Assembly (NCBI RefSeq): GCF_000143535.2
Contig: NC_037311.1
Location: 1,674,001-1,738,000, forward strand
Direction: 5' to 3'
From: Botrytis cinerea B05.10
Taxonomy: Eukaryota; Ascomycota; Leotiomycetes; Helotiales; Sclerotiniaceae
Length of the DNA stretch: 64,000 bases
Part shown: positions 22,554 through 38,792 of the stretch, piece after piece
How the letters are laid out: every line of letters begins with the position of its first letter
How positions within the stretch are numbered: position 1 is the stretch's first letter
Notes under the pieces: generated by a model
Told to the model about the DNA's origin: nothing
Databases searched by the model: none
The model's input: only the letters and a program-made list of their open reading frames with translations
Program-made: the position numbers and the translations under genes

Positions 22554-23359
22554 ATGGAAAACAAATTCATGCCCAACGCTAGCGCACATCCTCTCCGCAT
22601 TATCTTATACACAATCTTCCTATCCACAGCAATCATATCGACATTCATCCTCCTAGCTCACAAAGAAATACTTCCCTTCCTCGCCCCCGTCCAAAACCTC
22701 ATCATCTACCAAATCTGTCCCGGAGCACACGACCACACCAGCGGAGCCACAATCCCAGTCCCTCCAGCCAGCGAATTCCACTCCAAGATCTTCGAGCCGA
22801 TCCCCGCGCTCGAAGCTGCAATCGGTGACCCCGAGGATGTAGACTGGGATGAATATCTTCTCACGCCCAACGGCGGCTTTATCATGGTGGATGAAGGAGA
22901 TGGGGTTACGAAGGGATACGGAGTCACCATGTTTCATCAATTGCATTGTTTGGGAATGATCAGGACGATGTTATTTGGAGGATCGATGAATCATGATCAC
23001 GAGGTTCAGGGGGCGGAGTGGTCGAAAAATCCGCTGCATTTCCTGCATTGTTTGGATTATATTGCTCAGGTGAGTAATTTTTCTTCTTTGGTGTGTGCTC
23101 GAAAGCATCGTTGTGCTAATTTCATACTGCCTATTAGGGAATTATCTGTACGGCCGATGATACCCTTGAAGTTCCTAAGCCCACGACTAACGCCATGGGC
23201 AAAGTGGTGGATGGGATTGATGGTATGGGCCACGAGCATCAATGCCGCAACGCGAGTGCTCTGAGAGAAAAAGTGCTCCTTAGTGAAAGTACGCCGGTCT
23301 GGAGAGCAGCTCTTGGTCGGACTAGTGTTTTTAGTCATCGTGCTATTCCTGTAACCTAA
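22554..23359 (+). CDS. UstYa/DUF3328-family oxidase-type protein
   Basis: Two exons (22554-23069, 23138-23359; intron 68 bp) give 245 residues. A membrane helix lies at about residues 15-35. The lumenal domain ends with the diagnostic pair FHQLHC (about 127-132) and HFLHC (162-166), followed after the splice site by GIICTADDTLEVP, the usual C-x-x-D-x-T-L-E motif of the family. Members such as UstYa/UstYb act in the secretory pathway and oxidatively modify or cyclise peptides and other metabolites; the histidines and cysteines are thought to bind copper. The tail ends ...SVFSHRAIPVT. It lies divergent from another double-HxxHC protein and convergent with an ABCC transporter, which suggests a tailoring/export locus. 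No precursor peptide with repeated KR-flanked cores was seen in the window. Confidence 0.9.
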
Positions 23360-23716
23360 GCTTCGAACATTGGACGATGGAGGAGCCAACTACTAAGGTT
23401 TTATTGCGGGAAGGCGAGCAAATGTTCTAGTAGGTGTTGTAGGTACGTAGATCGGGTAATTTAGTATGCTAGATGACCTTATACCAATGAATTTGAGAAG
23501 CATTTTGATCTATCAAGCTCAAAAATTATCACTGGTGATACCAAGTCTCTTAAAAACTTGTGGAATACCCCCGTCTCCAATGGAACATCAGAAGAATGTT
23601 TCATAATGAAGGATAGGACCTGGTGCAGAGAAAGCATATGATTTTGACAATTGTGCCGTATTTAATTTCAACCTGGTCAACATACATGAGAGCATTCGAC
23701 TATTACCCTCTCTCTA
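23360..23716. other. Intergenic between convergent genes
   Basis: It holds the 3' ends of the UstYa-like gene and of the ABC transporter. Nothing else was recognised. Confidence 0.5.
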
Positions 23717-28864
<5,148 letters not shown>

Positions 28865-30190
28865 CCTCACTGGATTATCTTTGAAAATTTGCGACAAAAA
28901 TCATACAAAGACAATTGAGAAAAGGTGCTGATAAGAGAAATTTTATAGTCATTTAGGACTGATAAGGAGCTGCGCGAATTTTGAGTAGAAAATACGCGCT
29001 TCCAAGGGTAGCGGTTGGTATCTCGCATAATTGCGATAGTGAATTATCGACGACTCATGCAGTCAGATGTGTGGCAAAACAGATAAAGAGTAGATGATGA
29101 TCGAAATGGTTGCAGGATTAACCCAACCCTAAGCCTCTCAACCCCCACTAAACTTTGACACCCGCGATTCCGCAGGCCCACTGCTATACGTATTGTGTTG
29201 GGCCTAGGCCTCATAGAGTCGCTGCTCAGTAGCTCGCTACTTTCGACATGACACGAGAACGAATAAAGAATAACGAATACTGAAGCTCATCAAAGTTGAG
29301 GAGCATGTCTGAACGCGGTGTTGAGTTGCCGAATTGGCGGCGGCCATGTCATGGACGATACGCAGTAGATGCACCAAATGGCCCCACTATAGCTGTCAAT
29401 TGAAAGCTTCCGCAGGGTTGACATAAAGATTGTGCGTGTCGCCCACCTCTTTCGTTGAATTCTGTTTGTTGCGGGATACAAACAACTTGCCAAAATCCTA
29501 TATCATCCTTGGTCCACGGAGCGAATCGGGGATAAGAACGCACAGCTGCGAGATGCATGATGTATGATGTATGTCAGTCGGTTTGGCGGCACGCCGTCTA
29601 TTTGATCGTATGTGATACATTTTTCCGGATGATTCATGCGGGGTTCAATTTCTCACGCCGACCTCAACAAGACAGACAGATAGATAACCGTTGCTTCATG
29701 TAAACTGAGTGCATTGTCACGTTGATCTGGCTGCAATCAGGGTGAGTGGGTGGTGTATTAATGGTTCGTATCACGAATATGCGCGGGATAATAAATAGAA
29801 CTTGGCTTTTTGTCGGCAAACGTTTATCCGTTGCTATCTCCGATGTATCTGCACAGTCCAATCAAAGCTCGAAGCTATCGGACAACGTGAATCGTTCATC
29901 AACAGCCTCACGAGCATCAAGCGTCTTGTTATTCAGAAACCTCAATTGTTGAGGGCAATTTTCGGTTGTGATGTGGTATATCTATCGTATATCACTTCTT
30001 TCCATCCCAACAAGACTATACATCTCAACTGCCGATATAGCACTCATGTAGGTATTGCGGAAGTGATAGCGGCTGGTGCGGAGTCGAGCGGGGGAAGTGA
30101 AGTATATGTATTGTTCTTTCCACTATTGAAGATTACCCACGCTTCTTCTGCTTCTTGAACATCTCCCTCTTCATTGTAAGATACATCGAA
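28865..30190. other. Divergent intergenic, no gene seen
   Basis: It separates the ABC transporter (minus) and the MetE-like gene (plus), both reading outward. Short frames at 29290-29558 (minus) and 29802-30158 (plus) have no support. A missing 5' exon of the ABC gene could lie in the left part. Confidence 0.45.
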
Positions 30191-31520
30191 ATGGCGACTA
30201 TTCATCATAATCCCCCTTTTCGCGCCGAGCACTTAGGTTCCCTACTACGCCCAACTGAGCTTCTCGCCAAACGCAGTGCTTTCGAGAAAAATAATCTAAG
30301 CCAAGAAGAACTTACACAAATTGAGAATGATTCTATCAAGCAGGTAGTAGAGCTACAAAAGGAGTGCGGGTTTAGGGCCGTCAGTGATGGAGAATATCGG
30401 TTCGTTGTCTCGCATAATTTCAATAAACTGTAAATTGTGGCATCCATGCTTACTCAAATCGGATGGCAGACGTGCTGTATTTTGGGGAACGTTCTTCGAG
30501 GAGCTCGACGGTATGACCGAAATCCGCAACCCCTCTATGGACATTTTCCGTCCTTATGTTCCTGATATCGCTGGATTCATCGAGAAAGGCCACAAGCCAG
30601 GCCAATCTTGCCTCTGCACCGGCAAAATAAAGCACACTGGAAAATCGACTCTCATTGGTCAATTCGAATATTTGAAAACTCTTGTACCTGAAGAGAGATG
30701 GAGTGACATCAAATTGACAATGATTGCCCCACCGTGGTATCATCTCAGATATAAAGATGGAAAGGCTTTCCCCAAAGAAGTGTATGCAAACGATGAGGAA
30801 TATTTTTCAGATATCTCGAAAGCTGTCAGTGCAGAGTTGGACATCTTGTACGAAGCTGGACTCAGAAATGTGCAGTTTGACGATCCAAATTTTGCATGTA
30901 AGTATTCCGATGCGACGCAAATAATAGCAAGAGCTAACGATTTGAAAGATTTTTGTTCCGAGAAAATGTTGAAGGGTTGGGAGGAAGACAAATCCAATAC
31001 TAAAACTGCTGAGGAGTTGCTTGATGCCTATATCAAGTGTTATAACGACAGCATCGAGAAACACACCTCGAAAATGCATTTCGGTTTGCACATTTGCAGA
31101 GGTAACTTTATGGGATCACGCCACTTTTCCGAAGGAGGTTATGATCGCATTGCTACTAAGCTATTCCGCAACCTGAATGTAGCAACATACTACCTCGAAT
31201 ATGACACACCACGGGCCGGAGGATTTGAGCCATTGCTCTACCTCCCATCCCACAAGAATGTTATTCTTGGAGTCATCACCTCAAAGTTTCCAGAGCTCGA
31301 AGACAAAGAGAAGATGAAGGCAAGAGTCATGGAAGCTGCCGATATTGTAGCAAAAGGAGCAGGGCAAACGAGAGAGGAAGCATTAAAGAGATTGGGCGTA
31401 AGCCCTCAGTGTGGTTTTGCTAGTCATGAGGAAGGTAATTCATTGGGGTGGGAAGATATGAAGAACAAGTTACTCTTGGTCAGAAGTATCGCAGATGATA
31501 TCTGGCCTGGTGAGGCTTAA
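30191..31520 (+). CDS. Stand-alone MetE-like (cobalamin-independent methionine synthase C-terminal type) protein
   Basis: Two exons (30191-30399, 30470-31520; intron 70 bp) give 419 residues. The splice restores SDGEYRRAVFWGTFFEELDG, a conserved N-terminal motif of the UROD/MetE-like barrel. The zinc ligands of MetE are matched by HIC (His277, Cys279), a Glu in YLEYD (Glu313) and Cys384 in SPQCGFAS. DDPNFA is also family-typical. Full MetE (about 760 residues) has an extra N-terminal barrel that is absent here, so this belongs to the short YxjG/YxjH-like group. It probably transfers a methyl group to a thiol; donor and acceptor are not known. The start MATIHHNPPFRAEHLGS fits family alignments better than the ATG 36 nt upstream. 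It lies divergent from the ABC transporter. Confidence 0.9.
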
Positions 31521-31801
31521 GCTGAAAGGCATGGCAATTTGTACACTCGCGTATGATTGTACATTATAACTTTTAGTAATATTATTTCTCATGACCTCTT
31601 GACAAATAAGTTTTTTCCAACATTAAGTAGCACTTTGCCTATGACGTCCAATTATAAAAATGATGTTAGTTGAACCGTTACCACCCATGTCGGTTTTAAC
31701 CCCACTCTCCTCTTTCCTGATACCTTGTTTACACAACCCCTCCTGATGAAAATTTCAATATATTGCTAAATTGAATCTTCCTCTCAACAAAAATCACAAA
31801 C

Positions 31802-31893
31802 GGCCGGATGGTGTAGTTGGTTATCACGTGTCCTTAACAATTAACACCTGTTGAATACGGACAAGGTCCTGGGATCGTGCCCCAGTCTGGTCA
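31802..31893 (+). tRNA. tRNA-Val (anticodon AAC) with an 18-nt intron and unusual T-loop
   Basis: GGCCGGA pairs with TCTGGTC in the acceptor stem. The anticodon stem TGTCC/GGACA encloses loop TTAACAC, split after position 37 by an 18-nt intron. The T-stem CTGGG/CCCAG is perfect, but the loop reads ATCGTGC instead of TTCRANY: positions 54 and 58 are A and T, the reverse of the usual T and A. A T-rich terminator follows (TTTATTTTTT). All other parts look normal, so it may be a functional variant or a young pseudogene. Confidence 0.85.
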
Positions 31894-32795
31894 TTTATTT
31901 TTTGCTTTTCTATTCCATTCTCCTCCTTGCAATTCTAAAGTACCAACTTCTGTAGATGAACAGCCTTGTTGCTCCATCTTTCGCTCTCAGAGAACTTCAT
32001 GAAAGAGAGTGCGCACTGTGGGTACGATACCTGTAATAGGGTGGTGTGGGTCAGATAGTGAAGATTTTTTTACAAACTGTGCGTAAGCGAACTGGTGAAG
32101 GGGTTGGTGATTCAAGTCTTGAGCTACTCTCGTAAGATTTAGGGGTCTTGTTTATCATACTAGGTGCAAGAGATGATCATGTTTTCCTAATCCATTGATT
32201 TGGTAAATGTCTGAGTGACAGCCCGTAAAATAAGATTATGGCTCTAAAACCTTTTGCTCTTCTGCGGCTCGTTCGCCTTTCTTTCGGTGATGCGAAATAA
32301 ATGCTTTCATCAAAAATCTTGATTCCCATAGATTATTGGCTATTGATATTTTAGGGATCGATAGATCAGGGTGTTAGCAGATGTGTATATTTCCAGGTGC
32401 GACCCCGCATTCCCCCACTACATCCTTCAAATAAATCTCCGTTGAGCTGCCGCTTTAATAATATCATCAGACAGCAACGGTGAAGGCACGAACTGCTTAT
32501 TATTTAAAAGCTAAAGCTGGGTGCCTAGCCAAGATTACCACGCGTCGTCTGACGACTTTGAATACATATAAGATACTCTGACCTGTCTGATCTCTCCATG
32601 CTCTTGATACGCATTCCTACATAATTCAACTCATTTTCATTAGAGATTTGTGGTATCAGTCCTCATTAACTTCATTACGCCGCCCTTACGCCAAGCGGAC
32701 GATTGTTCCAAATACGACGCATCTCGATATCAACGTTTCTTGATCGCTTCTGTTTTCTACCCTTATAATCCGTTAAAACACACCAGCTATTTGTA
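31894..32795. other. Intergenic, no gene seen
   Basis: It lies between tRNA-Val and the 2EXR gene and contains the latter's promoter. No repeats or RNA genes were recognised. Confidence 0.5.
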
Positions 32796-33488
32796 ATGGA
32801 ACGTATGTTGCAGTCGTCGGATTCATCTTCGGAGCAGCTCACTACGTTCTCTTGTTTTGCAGAGCTTCCAACGGAGCTCCGTCTCAAAATCTGGCATTTT
32901 TACATGCCCGCTCCTCGGGATCTATGCATCAAATCTAAAAATTATCAAAGCATTACGGGGCGATTTTCATTTCGTGGTTGGTTTATTGACAGCGCTAGCT
33001 TAATCACTGGTGGTGGTGATACTAGCGCTATCCCGACAATACTCCATGTCAATAGCGAGGCGCGAGAGGTCGGATTGACAAGATATGAATTAGCTTTTAG
33101 CTCTTACCACAGAGCAGGAACCGCATACGTTGATTTTGAAAGAGATAACATAGATTTGACTCGGGCGGGTTCCAATTGTGTATTCATGTTAGTTGGAGGT
33201 CGTTTCGAGGGTATAGATGATGTAGAAAAGGTCAGAAATCTGGAGTTCACGGTGCAGCCACATTTCTGGGATTCAAACGATTTTTGTTGGAACGAGGTCA
33301 TGCAATTCAGCGGATTAAGAAGATTGAGCTTGAGAATATATGAAAGTTTCATAGACGAGAGCGAAATTCCCAATTTGAGAAATGGACTGGAGGATTTCGC
33401 GCGGCGAAATACCGAGTGGAAATTGCCAGATATTAGGATATGGTTTGATAAATTGGGTATGAAAAAATGGGTAGCTTTAGAACTTTAG
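32796..33488 (+). CDS. 2EXR-domain protein, 230 residues
   Basis: One exon. Residues about 17-33 carry FSCFAELPTELRLKIW, the hallmark of the fungal 2EXR domain (F..F..LP.ELR..IW), followed by the second conserved block ILHVNSEAREVGLTRYELAF and the usual C-terminal segment with ...VRNLEFTVQPHFW. The family is large in filamentous ascomycetes, resembles F-box-like modules and has no established biochemical role. There is no signal peptide or membrane helix. It is followed 353 bp downstream by a PARP-like gene in the same direction, but there is no evidence that they act together. Confidence 0.88.
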   Translation: MERMLQSSDSSSEQLTTFSCFAELPTELRLKIWHFYMPAPRDLCIKSKNYQSITGRFSFRGWFIDSASLITGGGDTSAIPTILHVNSEAREVGLTRYELAFSSYHRAGTAYVDFERDNIDLTRAGSNCVFMLVGGRFEGIDDVEKVRNLEFTVQPHFWDSNDFCWNEVMQFSGLRRLSLRIYESFIDESEIPNLRNGLEDFARRNTEWKLPDIRIWFDKLGMKKWVALEL

Positions 33489-33841
33489 ATGGTTCGTTCT
33501 GTATTTATTACTGTAGAAGAAATCTCTCTTTTTAACAATGATTGTTGTTTTGGATTTGAGCAGTTCTAGAGTATCTAGTCGTATTCTTGAAAGCACTGCT
33601 GGCTTGTATAGCATACTTACTATGCGGGAAGTTCAAAGGGAGCAAAACCTTTCACAAGAAAGTTAGATCGGCATCGAATTTGAGAATATTCTAGAATGGC
33701 CATGTCACTTTTCGGATTGGGCCTTTGATAGATGACTAGGTACGAGTAGTTCTAGTCAGATGTTTCCACCGTTCAATGTCCTAAGACAGCATAGTTTTCC
33801 GTTATAAATCATTGCACTCTCTTCAATAATCATTCCTCGCA
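33489..33841. other. Intergenic between same-strand genes
   Basis: It holds the 3' end of the 2EXR gene and the promoter of the next gene. No other signal was seen. Confidence 0.5.
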
Positions 33842-34918
33842 ATGCCCGCTACACATCCCGGTTACCATTGTCTCCAACTGTATGCCTCGCATACATCTCA
33901 TCGCTCCCTTAAGCCAGCCGTCAGGAGTCCCAAAGAAACTATGATGTGTAGAAACGAGCACTCCGAAGATTCAAATCCTCCTCATATAAAACGCGAAAAC
34001 ACAGATACAATCCGCAATCGTCTCCAAACCCTCGCTATCCCCTCCTATCTAGCAGAAGATGTTACAGCGGAAGATTCGGATACGTCAGATCATGGGGAAG
34101 AATCAGAGCTTGTCATAAAATGGGGTAAGGACATGGCCAAAATCTGCGAGGTCAATCATCGTGGGCTCTATTTGCTTCTCATGTCATTTTATCATCAAAT
34201 CGATCACAACCGTCGGCTCCTAAAACTATCCGATGATTGTACCGTCTCTGATGTTCAGGAATTGCAGCCTTTTCTCCGAGGCCTTCCCAAGTGCGGGGCG
34301 TTAACATCTAAAGCTATGGTATCATATCTTGAACAAAATCATCCTGAGCCAGTTTTTCGATTGGTTAAGTGGATGCAGATGACGTTCGGGCACAGTTACT
34401 TTCCTCCACCCGAATTTTTAAAAGTCTCTGGCTTTTCAGACAATATATGGCAATTTACCGTCCTTTATCCACCAGCACGAATCCGAGATCGGTTTAATGC
34501 GGCTGTCATTCGAAACAACGGACAGACGTCAGTACGATGGCACGGCACTGCAATCAACACACTTCACTCTATCCTTCAAAATGGTTTTCTTACCGACAGA
34601 ATCTGGACTGCTGGAAAACCAGCAGTGTCATGGCGATATGCTTTCAAACAGGGGGCTCGCGACGCACTTGCAGCTGTCCGCCATCCATTATATGACTACG
34701 GCATATTACTAGGTCTGGAAGTAGCCGACCAGCCAGTTTCTAGAATTGTTACTTATCCACTAGCCGATTCCGACAAATTGATCGTGAGGTATGTATTCGT
34801 ATTACCTCCAAATACGCTAAAGCCTCAGGCTGCAGCCTCGAGACATATAGCGTTATCGATGGAGGCGGCATTCAGGGAATGGCCTAGTGAGGTGAAGCAT
34901 TGGGACATGAGGAGTTAG
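33842..34918 (+). CDS. PARP-like ADP-ribosyltransferase candidate, 358 residues
   Basis: One exon. The C-terminal part resembles the catalytic core of mono-ADP-ribosylating PARPs (PARP16/6/8-like): VRWHGTAINTLHSILQNGF (residues about 231-249) matches the motif HG(S/T)...N.HSI..NG, with the NAD-binding His234. SWRYAF (about 263-268) and YGILLGLEV follow, and DKLIVRYVFVLPP (about 311-323) matches the final VRYLLVY strand. The canonical catalytic Glu is not evident (Leu/Ile lies there), as in H-Y-hydrophobic mono-ART enzymes. Residues 1-100 are disordered and acidic; 100-200 form an unrecognised helical region. It would modify proteins or nucleic acids with ADP-ribose, or be inactive. A later in-frame start (MMCRNEHSED) is possible. 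Confidence 0.65.
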   Translation: MPATHPGYHCLQLYASHTSHRSLKPAVRSPKETMMCRNEHSEDSNPPHIKRENTDTIRNRLQTLAIPSYLAEDVTAEDSDTSDHGEESELVIKWGKDMAKICEVNHRGLYLLLMSFYHQIDHNRRLLKLSDDCTVSDVQELQPFLRGLPKCGALTSKAMVSYLEQNHPEPVFRLVKWMQMTFGHSYFPPPEFLKVSGFSDNIWQFTVLYPPARIRDRFNAAVIRNNGQTSVRWHGTAINTLHSILQNGFLTDRIWTAGKPAVSWRYAFKQGARDALAAVRHPLYDYGILLGLEVADQPVSRIVTYPLADSDKLIVRYVFVLPPNTLKPQAAASRHIALSMEAAFREWPSEVKHWDMRS

Positions 34919-36681
34919 ATTTGTAGGGTCAGAAGATTACTTAACAGTTCTCATACCTCTTCATTACCATCCGCGCACTTTGGATAGGGGGAAGTTCTCA
35001 TTATTTTGTGGTTTAGCTATCAGGGTAAACAGTTACATTTATCCCAACTTACACACAAATTCTGGGGTCGTTTGAATCTTTGCAGTATCATGTCAGTCCA
35101 GATTAATTTCCATCTAAGTACTTGGACATTGGTTTCAAACTGTATAGGGATTGTGCATTTGGCTCGTGTGATAGCCCTTATTGATCTCCAGCCATGTATT
35201 TGAGTGGTGTTGGAAGATATCCCTAGTGGGCCATTAACAATGAGCCGTGGGGTGTTGTACCGATTGATTCAATGCCAGGACGCAGTATATGGTTGCGTGT
35301 TTGATGAGAAATTGAGATATCCATACTTGTATCATTGCGAATGCAATGTGCAATAAAAATGATGAATTTTACCAAACCGTGGTTTGCGCAAAACGTTTTG
35401 CTGGCCTCTACAATACATGATACGATCCCCTATGGGTCGCTAGTAAAGTTGCAATTTGTGGTGGCTATTCAGCATGAAGCTTGACACTACAACACTGGAC
35501 CAATCGCCGAATGGTCAATCAAAGACCTTGTGACAATCTTCGTAGGCGACGCAACCTTGTACGTATGTGGCATAGCAAATATGTATTTTTTGTCTGATAA
35601 ACATTAATGATAGTTTACGGTAGTCTATTGCGGCCAGAACGCTGCCGCCAAATTTGACGCCATTTGAAAATTCTACCTTCGATGCATAAACTATGCGAAT
35701 AATTGATGTTGTACTGTACGGTTCCACAAGCCGTGATCTAGATCTTGATGATTGGCTTTATAGAGTTCTACTTGACTTGGTATTCAGCTCATAGCTATAG
35801 ACCAGCTTTGACATGGGTTGAATGTGTTGGAATGTGGTATTGAAAAATAGATGGACATGGGGCTGGGTACGATTATGTTAGTCCAAGAGATGGGCAAGAT
35901 AATGGATGTCAAAGATTGGACTTCATAAATACTATCACCTTCCTTGTTGAGTCGTTGCGTCGTAAAAATGGCTGCAATGCTGTTGGAAATGGAGCAATCC
36001 GATATGTAAAAGCAGTGCTTAGAAAATGCTTGATTTGGAAGGCGGGCGCATTACATGCAGCGCTGTCAGCGCTATTGAAGAAAGCAGTGTCTGCTCAGAA
36101 GCTAAGAGATCGGTATTGAGTACCAATAATAACGCGATTTCATAGCGTAATCAATTCAGGCAAAACTCACATACTTCAACACGACCTTTGTGGGCGCTTC
36201 AAAACCCCTGCACTGACCAAAATTCAACTGTGTTTCGGCCAGCCAAGTCCCGATGCGAAGCCACAGATGTCTTCAAGAGTTCGATAATGGAATTCTAGAA
36301 CAAAATGGTGAATTCGAAGCTAAATGCAGGTTCCCCGCACAATGCGGAAGGCAATGTCAATTTAACCTTAATTCAAAGTCTTGGCCCCCTTGGCGCGAGA
36401 GATAACATGCTCGGCAAAGTATCACAGCTTCCTATTTGGATCTACCGAGGCCAGTCACTACAGATATTTCTTCAGTCTGATCTTATGATTTGTTTAATGT
36501 GTATCATTAATATGTGTAACTTTGGTGAACGTTAGTGAACGAAGTTATGAGCTTCTTGTTCAGGAACTCCCCCAGAAAAGTTTCCGTTGGTAACCGCAAT
36601 CTGCCCGTACAGAAAGATATATCAAGCAGCATTCTCCCTCTCATAACACCTAGCTAATTGCATTCATTGACTTCTGCAAAA
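34919..36681. other. Intergenic, no gene supported
   Basis: About 1.7 kb of mostly AT-rich DNA. Frames of 60-76 codons on both strands lack any signature. The right end is the carboxypeptidase promoter. Confidence 0.45.
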
Positions 36682-38215
36682 ATGAAGCTCTCCGAGATAT
36701 TCACTCTTGCTACTGTAGCTGCTGCTGCAGGTGTGGCTATTGCAGAGAAGGTCGACTATGATGGTTACAAAGTTTTCCGACTCAAAGCTCAAAAAGACAA
36801 CATCGGGAAAATCGATGACATTGTCTCTTCGTTAAACCTTCAAACATGGAAAAAGTCTGCCAAACTTGGGACTGCTGATGTGGTTGTACCACCCGAGCAG
36901 GTCGACAACTTCTTGAAAATTACCGGAGACTTCTCAAAACAGGTTATGCACAGTAACCTTGGAGAATCTATTGCGGAAGAGGAGCACGCTGATACTTATT
37001 CCATAGAAGCTGGTAAGTTTCATTTGTGTTGTCTGGAGTTGTAATTAACAGATATCAGCCCTCGCACCAAATGCTACGTGGTTCACTGCTTACCATGCGT
37101 ATGCGGACCACATACAATTCCTTAAAGATCTTGTCACTGCACATCCATCAAATGCTGAGATTGTGACTGCTGGAACTTCCATTCAAGGCAATCCAATTAC
37201 TGGTATTCATATTTATGGTAGTTCGGGTAAAGGAGTTAAGCCAGCCGTGCTCTTCCACGGTACTGTGCATGCTAGAGAGTGGATCACAACTTTGGTGAGT
37301 CAATTGTCAAATTTTCGACAATTTTGCAGCACTAACGTTTATAGACTGTTGAATACATGGCATACAACCTTCTCTCAAACTATGCCAGCAACACGGAGAT
37401 CAAAGGATTTGTTGATAAATATGACTATTATATCTTCCCAGTTGTAAATCCTGATGGTAAGCTGAATCGAGTTGTTCTTTCGGCATGGCTAATTTCGACC
37501 TCAGGCTTCTTATACACGCAAAGTACAAATCGGTTGTGGCGTAAGAATCGTCAGACACCACCATCTTCTTCAACATGCTATGGTAGGGATATTAATCGAA
37601 ACTGGGAGTACAAGTGGTCCACTGCTGGTGGAGCTTCCACGAATCCTTGCGCTGAAGATTATAGGGGTATGTATTGTCAATTGGGCCCAGACTATCTGAC
37701 AAAAATGTGCTAAATATCATATAGGAGTTGCTGCAGCGGATGCCCAAGAAACCAAAGCACTTGCTGCATACTCCAACAAGATCAAGACAGCCCAGGGCTT
37801 GAAGCTTTTCATTGATTTCCACTCGTACTCTCAACTCATGATGTCTCGTAAGTCGAATCAACCTCAAAGAACACTGTACAAATTTCCTAACTTAACATGC
37901 ACAGCGTACGGATACTCTTGCACTGCACTACCAGAGAACAATGCCCAGCACCAATCTCTTGCAGCAGGTTATGTTGCTGCCGTGAAAGCGGTTTATGGGA
38001 CCGTCTTCACATACGGCCCTATCTGTTCCACAATTTATGCAGCCACTGGAAACAGTGTAGATTACCATGATGCGACCGTTGGTGCTGATTTCTCTTTCAC
38101 CACGGAACTGAGAGATACTGGAACTTATGGTTTCGTTCTGCCCGCTACCCAAATCACACCTAGTGTCATTGAGGCCTATGCTGGAGTAAGATCTTTGTTG
38201 ATCAATATGACATAA
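36682..38215 (+). CDS. Secreted M14A zinc carboxypeptidase
   Basis: Six exons (36682-37012, 37059-37294, 37345-37456, 37505-37666, 37725-37847, 37905-38215) give 424 residues. A signal peptide covers residues about 1-21 (ending AGVAIA). A propeptide follows to about 115, then the peptidase domain. The zinc ligands are His181 and Glu184 in HGTVHAREW and His313 in [10 protein letters not shown]; the catalytic Glu is Glu389 in FTTELRD. DINRNW carries the substrate-binding Asn-Arg. Spacing (132 and 76 residues) matches carboxypeptidase A/B (127 and 74). It should trim C-terminal residues from peptides outside the cell or in the vacuole, after activation of the zymogen. Intron 5 (57 bp) is in frame and open, so retention would add 19 residues. 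The start at MKLSEIF gives the best signal peptide. Confidence 0.95.
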
Positions 38216-38792
38216 AAGTCATAACTTCCAATTTCAACCTAAACAACGGAGTACAGGATTTCATTGTTCTTGGATGAGAAAGGAATATGTGGTACGGGCA
38301 GCCTGATATAAAAAATTCAATTGATAATTTTGACAAATTTTATGCTTTACTGTGAATCCTCTTTAATTGAAAGGTCTGATCATGAAAAAGTACATACTGA
38401 GATACCCACCAGTCTCATTTAATGCCTAAGGCATCAATATGCATTGTGGCTGCTGATATAGTTGATCCCATTGGCTGTTATCATTTGATGTATTTGTGGC
38501 TGGCAGCTCCTTGCAAAAATAATCAATTGAATATCAAGTCCTGTACAGACCCAGATAATTTTAGAAGTTCAACAACGTATTTGGAATATATCGTGGGGTG
38601 TACGATATATTCAACAAACGCCAGTCAATATGTTCATATCATAACACTTGTACAGTCGGCCTTTTCTTTTGTATTATAAATAATCAGGTGAATGCGTCGA
38701 TTCACCCATTAAGCTCACATAAAGTCTTTGGACTCATTCTCGAATCTGCGGCGAAGAACCTGGGTGGATTTCTCTCCTCTTACTTGTTGAAC
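38216..38792. other. Intergenic, AT-rich
   Basis: It holds the carboxypeptidase 3' end and the upstream region of the next gene. The frame of the next gene is open back to an ATG at 38598, so the 5' limit of that gene is uncertain. Confidence 0.45.
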
